Positions 6,892 to 13,241 of a stretch of DNA of 16,195 bases are shown one piece after another. This stretch comes from an uncultured Veillonella sp. (GTDB lineage: Bacteria; Bacillota; Negativicutes; Veillonellales; Veillonellaceae). Made by a program: the position numbers and the translations under genes. The stretch's first letter is position 1, and the number at the start of each line of letters is the position of its first letter. Location: the NCBI RefSeq assembly GCF_938010505.1, contig NZ_CALLVP010000036.1:1-16195 (forward strand), written 5' to 3'. The notes beneath the pieces were generated by a model. That model had not been told where the DNA came from. It saw only the letters and a program-made list of their open reading frames with translations, and searched no databases.

Positions 6892-8034
6892 ATGTTAAAA
6901 GTTATGACAATCTTTGGTACAAGACCTGAGGCTATCAAGATGGCTCCTCTTGTGAAAGCATTACAAGCAGCACCAGATATGGAACCTATCGTAACCGTTA
7001 CGGCACAGCATCGCGATATGCTCGATCAAGTACTGAACTTGTTTAATATTACCCCAGATTACGACTTAAATATTATGAGCCAAGGGCAAACATTATATGA
7101 TGTAACTAATCGTGCTTTGCTAGGCCTTAAAGATGTATTAGAAGAGGCAAAACCAGATGTAGTACTCGTTCATGGTGACACTACTACTACCTTTGCCGGT
7201 GCTTTGGCTTCTTTTTACCAAGAAATTCCTGTAGGTCACGTAGAAGCAGGTCTTCGAACAGGTGATATTTACTCTCCATTCCCTGAAGAGATGAACCGAA
7301 AATTGACGGGCTCTATTGCGACGTATCACTTTGCACCTACTTCTAGTTCTGAAAGCAATCTAAAAAAAGAAAATATCAATACAGAACATCTTTATGTAAC
7401 GGGGAATACTGTTATCGATGCTCTTGATACGACCGTACAAGACAACTATGTATTCGATAATGCAGCTATTAATGCTCTCGACCCCGAAAAACGTACGGTT
7501 CTTGTTACGACACATCGCCGTGAAAACTTAGGCGAACCTATGCGTCATGTATACCAAGCCATTCGTGATTTAATTAATGAATTTGAAGATATTCAAGTTG
7601 TATTCCCTGTACATAAGAACCCTAAAGTTCGCCAAGTGGTACAAGAGGAACTTGGTTCTGTGGATCGGGTTACATTAATTGATCCTCTTGACTATGAACC
7701 ATTTGCAAACTTGATGGCTAAATCTTACTTGATTCTTACTGACTCTGGTGGGATTCAAGAGGAAGCACCAGCTCTTGGTAAACCAGTGCTCGTGTTGCGT
7801 GATACAACAGAGCGCCCTGAAGCAGTAGAAGCAGGTACCGTTCGTCTTGTGGGTACTAATAAGGATATAGTACATAAAGCAGCTCATGAATTATTAAGTA
7901 ATGCAGAGGCTTATAAATTGATGTCTAATTCCGTTAATCCTTATGGTGACGGTAAAGCATCTGAACGCATTATCCAAGCATTGCGTCATGAGTTTTTAGG
8001 TGATGCAAATCGCCCTGAACGTTTTGGTAAATAA
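6892..8034 (+). CDS. wecB: UDP-N-acetylglucosamine 2-epimerase (non-hydrolysing)
   Basis: This cytosolic enzyme interconverts UDP-GlcNAc and UDP-ManNAc (WecB/MnaA), supplying ManNAc for surface polysaccharides. The 380-residue product has the family length and motifs: FGTRPEAIKMAPL (8-20), TAQHRDMLDQ (37-46), HGDTTTTFAGA (94-104, Asp96), HVEAGLRTG (116-124, Glu118), SPFPEEMNRKL (128-138, Glu132), TTHRRENLG (206-214, His208), and TDSGGIQEEAPALGKPVL (283-300). I chose the ATG at 6892 because GGAGG precedes it. The longer in-frame GTG at 6841 is inside the upstream terminator hairpin. The gene works naturally with the upstream WecA-type transferase, both using UDP-GlcNAc. It ends one base before atpZ, so the two are probably co-transcribed. 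A wecB/mnaA gene next to an atp operon is also known in staphylococci. Confidence 0.96.
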   Translation: MLKVMTIFGTRPEAIKMAPLVKALQAAPDMEPIVTVTAQHRDMLDQVLNLFNITPDYDLNIMSQGQTLYDVTNRALLGLKDVLEEAKPDVVLVHGDTTTTFAGALASFYQEIPVGHVEAGLRTGDIYSPFPEEMNRKLTGSIATYHFAPTSSSESNLKKENINTEHLYVTGNTVIDALDTTVQDNYVFDNAAINALDPEKRTVLVTTHRRENLGEPMRHVYQAIRDLINEFEDIQVVFPVHKNPKVRQVVQEELGSVDRVTLIDPLDYEPFANLMAKSYLILTDSGGIQEEAPALGKPVLVLRDTTERPEAVEAGTVRLVGTNKDIVHKAAHELLSNAEAYKLMSNSVNPYGDGKASERIIQALRHEFLGDANRPERFGK

Positions 8035-8035
8035 T

Positions 8036-8230
8036 ATGGATAAGGATCTTGTGAAAGCCCTCGCAATGGCAACATCAGCGGGGGTCACACTGGTCTCCTG
8101 TATAGGTGGTTTTATTTGGCTAGGCCATAAATTAGATAGTTGGCTACAAACGGAGCCACTCTGTATGGTCATATTTGGCCTAATAGGAGCTATAACAGGA
8201 TTTTATATGCTATATAAACAAGTTAAGTAG
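8036..8230 (+). CDS. atpZ: AtpZ/AtpI-family small membrane protein (F0F1-ATPase gene 1)
   Basis: This 64-residue protein has two hydrophobic helices, about residues 13-31 and 42-60. They are joined by LGHKLDSWLQTEP, the G-x-x-x-D turn typical of the F0F1-ATPase 'gene 1' family found at the head of atp operons. AtpZ has been linked to ATP synthase assembly and divalent cation handling in other bacteria. The ATG at 8036 lies one base after the wecB stop and has no clear ribosome site, so translation is probably coupled to wecB. In-frame GTG 8000 and ATG 8003 would give a longer protein overlapping wecB, and AGG sits five bases or so before 8003, so a 75-residue form is possible. AtpI follows ten bases later. 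Confidence 0.8.
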   Translation: MDKDLVKALAMATSAGVTLVSCIGGFIWLGHKLDSWLQTEPLCMVIFGLIGAITGFYMLYKQVK

Positions 8231-8240
8231 TGAGGTATGT

Positions 8241-8609
8241 ATGAATCAATATATAAAATTCATAGTGCGCGTGCTGCTGATTTGTTTTTTTATTGCCTTT
8301 TTAGGGGTGATTATACAGGTTGCATGCGGATTACAACAATATGTATGGGGCTGGCTGTGGGGCATCTTTATCATGATTCTATATTTGCTTAGTCTTGCCT
8401 TACACAGCCAATCGATTATGGCCGCTGATCCTTATAAAGCAGTTCGTAAGGTGCGCAGGCAGATGATGTGGCGTCTCATGTTGGTTGGATCATTAGTCGT
8501 GGTAGGGTTAACAATACCAGGTGTAGAAGCAATCAGTATGTTTATTGCTATCGCGTTAATACAACCAGCACTATATGTGGTGTACTGGTGGCTTAGTCGC
8601 CAGTTTTAG
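8241..8609 (+). CDS. atpI: ATP synthase subunit I (c-ring assembly factor)
   Basis: The 122-residue product is very hydrophobic, with four predicted membrane helices at about 8-28, 33-52, 72-92 and 96-117. A basic cytoplasmic loop (VRKVRRQMMWR) follows the second. Size, topology and position between atpZ and atpB match the AtpI family (ATP_synt_I), which helps assemble the c-ring but is not part of the mature enzyme. Sequence conservation in this family is low, so position carries much of the call. The ATG at 8241 follows TGAGGT. The stop lies inside the tail of a weak terminator hairpin, and the rest of the operon has its own promoter, so atpI is likely expressed less than atpB-C. Confidence 0.85.
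   Translation: MNQYIKFIVRVLLICFFIAFLGVIIQVACGLQQYVWGWLWGIFIMILYLLSLALHSQSIMAADPYKAVRKVRRQMMWRLMLVGSLVVVGLTIPGVEAISMFIAIALIQPALYVVYWWLSRQF
8584..8607 (+). terminator. Weak intrinsic terminator overlapping the end of atpI
   Basis: A nine-pair stem is possible between 8584-8592 and 8596-8604, including two G-U wobbles, with a three-base loop. It is followed by TTTTAGTT, in which the TAG is the atpI stop codon. Stem and T-run are both imperfect, so partial termination is more likely than complete. Confidence 0.45.
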
Positions 8610-8706
8610 TTCTAGAATGACGTAAAATAGGAACAACAAAGGTATTCCAATTATGCATTGTATACATTATATTTATGATTAATTAGAATTGTTTACCCTT
8701 CAAGTG

Positions 8707-8735
8707 TTGATTATATATCTATAACGATGTATGAT
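8707..8735 (+). promoter_or_regulatory. Probable sigma-A promoter of the atpB-C operon
   Basis: TTGATT (8707-8712) and TATGAT (8730-8735) are separated by exactly 17 bases. Each hexamer matches the consensus at four or five positions. Transcription would begin near 8742, leaving a leader of about 70 bases. The 203-bp gap between atpI and atpB is unusual within an atp operon and is explained by this promoter and the leader structures. Confidence 0.6.
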
Positions 8736-8742
8736 GATACAT
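8727..8742. promoter_or_regulatory. Palindrome over the atpB promoter -10, candidate operator
   Basis: ATGTAT and ATACAT form perfect six-base arms around GATG. The palindrome covers the proposed -10 and the start point, the position where a repressor would block transcription. The sequence is AT-rich, so chance is possible. No regulator can be named. Confidence 0.4.
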
Positions 8743-8748
8743 ATATAT

Positions 8749-8774
8749 TATATTTATATTAATTTATAAATATA
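8749..8774 (+). repeat. All-A/U hairpin in the atpB leader
   Basis: Perfect ten-base arms, TATATTTATA and TATAAATATA, surround TTAATT. In the mRNA this would be a weak stem made only of A-U pairs. It lies about 20 bases before the first ATG and 38 bases before the preferred GTG of atpB. It could be a temperature- or protein-sensitive leader element, an AU-rich ribosome standby site, or simply AT-rich sequence. Confidence 0.45.
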
Positions 8775-8796
8775 TGAGGTTTTTATTATAAGCTAT

Positions 8797-8804
8797 GGAA
8801 GGGG
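8797..8804 (+). promoter_or_regulatory. Ribosome binding site that decides the atpB start
   Basis: GGAAGGGG ends eight bases before the GTG at 8813, a normal spacing. The ATG at 8795 has only TGAGG, 15 bases upstream, which is too far. This supports the GTG start. Confidence 0.6.
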
Positions 8805-8812
8805 ATGAGTTT

Positions 8813-9487
8813 GTGGAATTGCATGCTGGTCACCATCAGGTCGTTCACTGGCTAGGGCTATCTTTTAATATCGATACCTTAATCGCTACGTGGATTACGA
8901 TGGCGATCGTCATCGTCATTACAATGTTAGCTACGCGTGGACGAAAATTGGTTCCTGTAGGGGTTCAAAATGGTGTAGAAGCACTATTAGAAGCACTAGA
9001 AGGTCAATTATCGCCTACACTTGGCAAACACTGGCCGATGGTGAGCTCATTATTATTCACATTCTTCTTGTTCATTTTCATCGGAAATGAACTAGGCTTA
9101 CTGCCTACTCTACATGCTGTTACATCACCAACTGCAGATATTAATACGACTGCAGCATTGGCATTATGTAGTAGCCTTGTAGTATGGGGGATGGGGATTA
9201 AGGTAAAAGGTTTATCTTACTTTAACCATTTCTTACAGCCTTATAAAGCCATGGTGGTTTTGAATATTTTTGAAGAAATTGCAAAACCAATCACATTAGC
9301 TTTCCGTCTATTTGGTAACATTGTAGCAGGTGAAATCTTGTTAGAAATTCTCTACAATTTGCCTTGGTTTGTACCAGTGCCATGGATTTGGATTGCTTTT
9401 AGTTTATTTATCGGCATTATTCAGGCCTTTATTTTCACAGTTCTTACAGCTAACTACTTAGGTATGGCTCTGAGTGAAGAACATTAA
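8813..9487 (+). CDS. atpB: ATP synthase Fo subunit a
   Basis: This membrane stator subunit provides the ion half-channels against the c-ring. The 224-residue product has about five to six helices. The essential arginine is in LAFRLFGNIVAGE (Arg165), and other conserved parts are FIFIGNELGLLP and the C-terminal FTVLTANYLGMALSEEH. I prefer GTG 8813 because it has a correctly spaced GGAAGGGG and gives a start of the form Met-Glu-Leu-His-Ala-Gly-His-His. The upstream ATG at 8795 would add six residues and has a poorly placed ribosome site. It is the first gene after the internal promoter and 23 bases ahead of atpE. Identity is secure; the exact start is less so. Confidence 0.93.
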   Translation: MELHAGHHQVVHWLGLSFNIDTLIATWITMAIVIVITMLATRGRKLVPVGVQNGVEALLEALEGQLSPTLGKHWPMVSSLLFTFFLFIFIGNELGLLPTLHAVTSPTADINTTAALALCSSLVVWGMGIKVKGLSYFNHFLQPYKAMVVLNIFEEIAKPITLAFRLFGNIVAGEILLEILYNLPWFVPVPWIWIAFSLFIGIIQAFIFTVLTANYLGMALSEEH

Positions 9488-9510
9488 TTTTATCTAATGG
9501 AGGATTAATC

Positions 9511-9738
9511 ATGGAAGTTCAAGGTTTATTCGCTTTAGCTGCGGCAATCGCAGTAGGTTGTGGTGCAATCGCTGCTGGTATCGGTGACGGTATGGTAGCT
9601 AGTAAAGTAATCGAAGGTATTACACGTCAACCAGAATTACGTGGTCAATTGATGTCTACTATGTTCGTAGCGATTGGTTTGATCGAAGCGATGCCTATTA
9701 TCGGCGTAGTAGTAGCTTTCATTTTGTTATTCCGTTAA
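9511..9738 (+). CDS. atpE: ATP synthase Fo subunit c
   Basis: This 75-residue hairpin protein forms the rotating c-ring. Helix 1 is about residues 5-33, the polar loop contains Arg39-Gln40-Pro41, and helix 2 is about 46-73 with the ion-binding carboxylate Glu59 in GLIEAMPIIG. Helix 1 carries Asp26 in GIGDG at the place where Na+-binding c-subunits have glutamine. Ala60 and Met61 stand where the Na+ ligand set has serine and threonine. The residues thus predict H+ rather than Na+ binding. The ATG follows GGAGG at eight bases, a strong site fitting the high copy number of c. Its helix 1 has fewer of the GxGxGxG glycines than most families. Confidence 0.97.
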   Translation: MEVQGLFALAAAIAVGCGAIAAGIGDGMVASKVIEGITRQPELRGQLMSTMFVAIGLIEAMPIIGVVVAFILLFR

Positions 9739-9756
9739 TAGCAAGGAGGCAATACC

Positions 9757-10254
9757 TTGGTTGATTTAAGCCCAGGAACAATTCTTGCTCAAATGCTAAA
9801 CTTTTTTATATTAGTTTGGATTTTACATCGTTTTGCGTATAAACCATTAGTAGGTATGATGAATGCTCGTAAAGAGCAAATCGCTAATGATTTAGCTAGT
9901 GCGGAGCAATCTCGACTTGAAGCAGAGCAAATTAAAGCTGATTATGCAGCGCAAATTGCAAAAGCTCGCCAAGAAGCACAAGAAATCGTTGAAAAAGCGC
10001 ATCATCAAGCTAAGGTAAGTACGGCTGAAGAAGTAGCCGCAGCTCGTTCTCAAATTGAAACTGAGAAAGAACGAGCTCGTCAAGATATCGCTATTGAACG
10101 CGATCGAGCTATGAACAGCTTGCGTAACGAAGTGGTGTCTTTATCCGTAGCTATGGCTGGTAAAGTTGTTGCTAAAGATATGAACAGCGAAACTAATACA
10201 AAATTGATCGAAGACGCTATTCGTCAACTTGATAGTAAAACGATAGGGTTGTGA
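9757..10254 (+). CDS. atpF: ATP synthase Fo subunit b
   Basis: This is the peripheral stalk subunit, 165 residues. One N-terminal membrane helix (about 8-25, ILAQMLNFFILVWILHRF) is followed by a long charged helix rich in Ala, Glu, Lys, Gln and Arg up to about residue 125. This helix would form the right-handed coiled coil that reaches the delta subunit. The start is TTG at 9757, supported by a strong AAGGAGG seven bases upstream with no ATG or GTG at usable distance. The rare start codon may tune the amount of b relative to c. It follows atpE by 18 bases and is followed by atpH after four. Confidence 0.95.
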   Translation: MVDLSPGTILAQMLNFFILVWILHRFAYKPLVGMMNARKEQIANDLASAEQSRLEAEQIKADYAAQIAKARQEAQEIVEKAHHQAKVSTAEEVAAARSQIETEKERARQDIAIERDRAMNSLRNEVVSLSVAMAGKVVAKDMNSETNTKLIEDAIRQLDSKTIGL

Positions 10255-10258
10255 TACG

Positions 10259-10810
10259 ATGAGCATAGAAATTGTAGCAGATAAATACGGTTCGGCTATG
10301 TTTGAATTAGCTCAAGAACAAAATAATTTGGAACTCATGGAGGAGCAATTAGGTTATGTAGCGTCCGTTATGGCGGAACAGCCTGAACTTCGTTCATTCC
10401 TTGAAAATCCAATCGTTACAGAAGATGCAAAGATTAAGTTAGTTGGTTCTATCTTTGAATCTAGTATCGACAAAGTTGCTTTACATTTTATCTATGTGAT
10501 GATTAAACGCGGTCGCCATCGTTATATTGTGCAGGCCATTGCAGCGTTTATTCAAAAATCACGAGAGGCTCGTGGTATTTTGGAAGCTACTGTAACTGTA
10601 GCAGAACCAATCACAGCTGATGTAGAAGCATCTGTACAAGCTAAATTACGAGAAGTAACAGGGAAAGATGTTATTTTATCTGTGCGTCAAGATCCATCTA
10701 TTATGGGTGGTATCATTATCCAAGTAGGGGATAAACGCATTGATGGCTCTGTATCTCGTCGTTTAGAGGAATTAGAAAAATCTTTATTAAGAACGAACTC
10801 TATTAGATAG
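10259..10810 (+). CDS. atpH: ATP synthase F1 subunit delta
   Basis: The 183-residue delta subunit (OSCP-like) joins the b stalk to the top of F1. The N-terminal helical domain contains ADKYGSAMFELA and SFLENPIVTEDAKIKLV. The C-terminal part has the family signature MGGIIIQVGDKRIDGSVSRRLEEL (residues about 149-172, here noted as the GG-to-RLEEL block). The ATG lies four bases after the atpF stop and has only a weak AGGG about twelve bases upstream, so translational coupling to atpF is likely. Length is normal for the family. Confidence 0.95.
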   Translation: MSIEIVADKYGSAMFELAQEQNNLELMEEQLGYVASVMAEQPELRSFLENPIVTEDAKIKLVGSIFESSIDKVALHFIYVMIKRGRHRYIVQAIAAFIQKSREARGILEATVTVAEPITADVEASVQAKLREVTGKDVILSVRQDPSIMGGIIIQVGDKRIDGSVSRRLEELEKSLLRTNSIR

Positions 10811-10826
10811 GGGTGAATGGGTATAT

Positions 10827-12365
10827 ATGAAAATGAAGCCTGAAGAAATCACTGCTATAATCAAACAGCAGATTCAGGACTATGATGTTGACCTCAATGT
10901 CGATGACGTGGGTACTGTTCTCGACGTAGGGGATGGCATCGCCCATATTTATGGTCTTGAAAGAGCCATGGCCGGTGAGTTGCTAGAATTACCACACGGC
11001 GTATATGGCTTGGTTTTGAACTTAGAATTAGATAATGTGGGTGCCGTACTATTAGGTGATGACTTCTTGATTAAAGAAGGGGACCAAGTCCGCCGTACTG
11101 GCAAAATTATGGACGTTCCTGCTGGAGATGCCTTGATTGGTCGCGTAGTAAACCCTCTTGGTCAACCTCTTGATGGCAAGGGTGCTATCCAAGCTACAGA
11201 ACGTCGTCCTATCGAACATCCAGCACCTGGTATTGCGGATCGTCAATCCGTAAACGAACCATTGCAAACAGGTCTTAAAGCGATTGATGCGATGGTACCA
11301 ATCGGCCGTGGTCAACGTGAGCTTATCATCGGTGACCGTGGTACAGGTAAAACTGCGATTGCCTTAGATACTATTTTGAACCAAAAAGGCAAAGATGTTA
11401 TTTGTATTTATGTAGCTATTGGTCAAAAAGAATCTACGGTTGCTCGTGTAGTACAAAAACTTGAAGAAGCAGGGGCTATGGAATATACAATCGTAGTTTC
11501 TGCGAGTGCTTCCACTGGTGCACCTCTTCAATACATTGCCCCATACGCTGGTGTTGCCATGGGTGAATACTTTATGTACCAAGGTAAACACGTATTATGC
11601 GTATATGATGACTTAACAAAACAAGCGGCTGCATACCGTGCTATGTCCCTATTATTGCGCCGTCCTCCAGGGCGTGAGGCATATCCAGGCGACGTATTCT
11701 ACTTACACAGCCGTCTATTAGAGCGGGCTGCGAAACTTTCACCTGAACTAGGTGGAGGTTCCATTACAGCGTTGCCAATCATTGAAACACAAGCAGGTGA
11801 CGTATCTGCATACATCCCAACAAACGTAATTTCCATCACTGATGGTCAAATTTTCTTGGGTACAGATATGTTCTACTCTGGTATTCGTCCAGCTGTTGAC
11901 GTAGGTTTGTCCGTATCCCGTGTAGGTGGTAGTGCTCAAACTAAAGCGATGAAACAAGTAGCGGGTCAATTGCGTTTGGACCTTGCTCAATATCGTGAGT
12001 TGGCTGCTTTCGCTCAGTTTGGTTCCGACCTTGATGCGGCTACACGCGCTCAACTTGATCGCGGTGAACGCTTAACTGAAATGTTAAAACAAGGTCAATA
12101 TGAGCCTATGAGCGTAGCGGAAATGGTTATTAATCTTTACGCTGGTACGAAAGGGTACTTAGCAGATATTCAAGTGGCAGATGTATTGTCCTTTGAAGCT
12201 GAACTTTTACGCTATGTGAAAGCAAATTATCCTGAAATTATCACTAACATTGAAACGTCTAAGAAAATTGACGAAGAAACTGAAAATCTATTGAAGCAAG
12301 CAATCCCAGAATGTGTTGAAGCATTTGGCTCTACACATACATTAGTGTCTCGTAAGGAGGCGTAA
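10827..12365 (+). CDS. atpA: ATP synthase F1 subunit alpha
   Basis: This is the non-catalytic nucleotide-binding subunit of the F1 hexamer, 512 residues. The N-terminal beta-barrel is about 25-95. The Walker A loop GDRGTGKT is at 169-176 with Lys175, and the Walker B region VLCVYDDLTKQ is near 256-266. The arginine finger is Arg365 in GLSVSRVGGSAQ. The C-terminal helical domain begins about residue 380. GGGGTGA precedes the ATG at 10827; a second ATG two codons later is possible. The end of the gene contains the GGAGG that serves atpG. All key residues are present. Confidence 0.97.
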   Translation: MKMKPEEITAIIKQQIQDYDVDLNVDDVGTVLDVGDGIAHIYGLERAMAGELLELPHGVYGLVLNLELDNVGAVLLGDDFLIKEGDQVRRTGKIMDVPAGDALIGRVVNPLGQPLDGKGAIQATERRPIEHPAPGIADRQSVNEPLQTGLKAIDAMVPIGRGQRELIIGDRGTGKTAIALDTILNQKGKDVICIYVAIGQKESTVARVVQKLEEAGAMEYTIVVSASASTGAPLQYIAPYAGVAMGEYFMYQGKHVLCVYDDLTKQAAAYRAMSLLLRRPPGREAYPGDVFYLHSRLLERAAKLSPELGGGSITALPIIETQAGDVSAYIPTNVISITDGQIFLGTDMFYSGIRPAVDVGLSVSRVGGSAQTKAMKQVAGQLRLDLAQYRELAAFAQFGSDLDAATRAQLDRGERLTEMLKQGQYEPMSVAEMVINLYAGTKGYLADIQVADVLSFEAELLRYVKANYPEIITNIETSKKIDEETENLLKQAIPECVEAFGSTHTLVSRKEA

Positions 12366-12368
12366 TGT

Positions 12369-13223
12369 ATGGCTAGTGCACAAGATTTGCGAAAACGCAT
12401 AAAAAGTGTTACCAATACGCAACAAATTACAAAAGCGATGAAGATGGTAGCTTCTGCTCGTCTTCGTAGGGCACAAACAAAAGCGGAAGCTACTCGTCCT
12501 TACGCAGAGAAGATAGGGCAAATCTTGCGTCATATGTCTAATAGTGATTTAGAAGGCTTTGAAAGTCCTCTCTTAGATGTGCGACCTGTAGAGCGTACTT
12601 GCTATATTGTAGTAGGTGCAGATAAAGGTCTGGCAGGGGCATTCTCGTCTAATGTGTTGAAATTTGCCATGGAACAATTACATGGTAAATCTCCTGATAC
12701 ATACCGTGTTATCACGGCAGGTAGAAAGCCTAGAGACAGCATGAAATCTAGAGGTATTCATATCGATAAGTCCTATGCGGGCTTTTCCGATAAACCATCT
12801 TATGAACATGCGCGTGCCATCATGCATGAAGCACTTTCACTATACGAACGTCATGAAGTTGACGAAGTCATCATGATCTATACACGTTTTGTAAATTCTA
12901 TGACGCAAATTGCACAGGCCGAGCGCTTGTTGCCAATAGAGCAACCACAAGATGAGGTAAAAGGAGAAGAGTATGATTTCATGCCATCTGCCGTATCCGT
13001 CTTGGAGGCGTTGCTGCCAAAATACTTAGAAATTACAGTTTATAATGGATTGTTGCAATCTGCGGCTAGTGAATTGGGCGCTCGTATGACGGCCATGACA
13101 TCTGCTACAGATAATGCAGGGGAACTCATTGAGTCCTTAGGCCTTGAATACAACAAGTTGCGTCAATCTAGTATTACAAACGAAATTTCTGAAATCGTTG
13201 GTGGCGCTAATGCCTTGCAATAG
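12369..13223 (+). CDS. atpG: ATP synthase F1 subunit gamma
   Basis: The 284-residue gamma subunit is the central rotor shaft. The N-terminal helix has the family pattern DLRKRIKSVTNTQQITKAM (residues 6-24) followed by VASARLRRAQ. The C-terminal helix contains ARMTAMTSATDNAGELI and NKLRQSSITNEISEIVGGA, the most conserved part that runs up through the alpha-beta ring. The ATG at 12369 lies three bases after the atpA stop, and its ribosome site GGAGG is inside atpA, so the two are tightly coupled. Length is normal. Confidence 0.97.
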   Translation: MASAQDLRKRIKSVTNTQQITKAMKMVASARLRRAQTKAEATRPYAEKIGQILRHMSNSDLEGFESPLLDVRPVERTCYIVVGADKGLAGAFSSNVLKFAMEQLHGKSPDTYRVITAGRKPRDSMKSRGIHIDKSYAGFSDKPSYEHARAIMHEALSLYERHEVDEVIMIYTRFVNSMTQIAQAERLLPIEQPQDEVKGEEYDFMPSAVSVLEALLPKYLEITVYNGLLQSAASELGARMTAMTSATDNAGELIESLGLEYNKLRQSSITNEISEIVGGANALQ

Positions 13224-13241
13224 ATAAGGAGACATCTGTCG

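Noticed and set aside
9511..9738. Na+-type ATP synthase
   Set aside because: The Gln, Ser and Thr ligands of Na+ c-subunits are replaced by Asp, Ala and Met.
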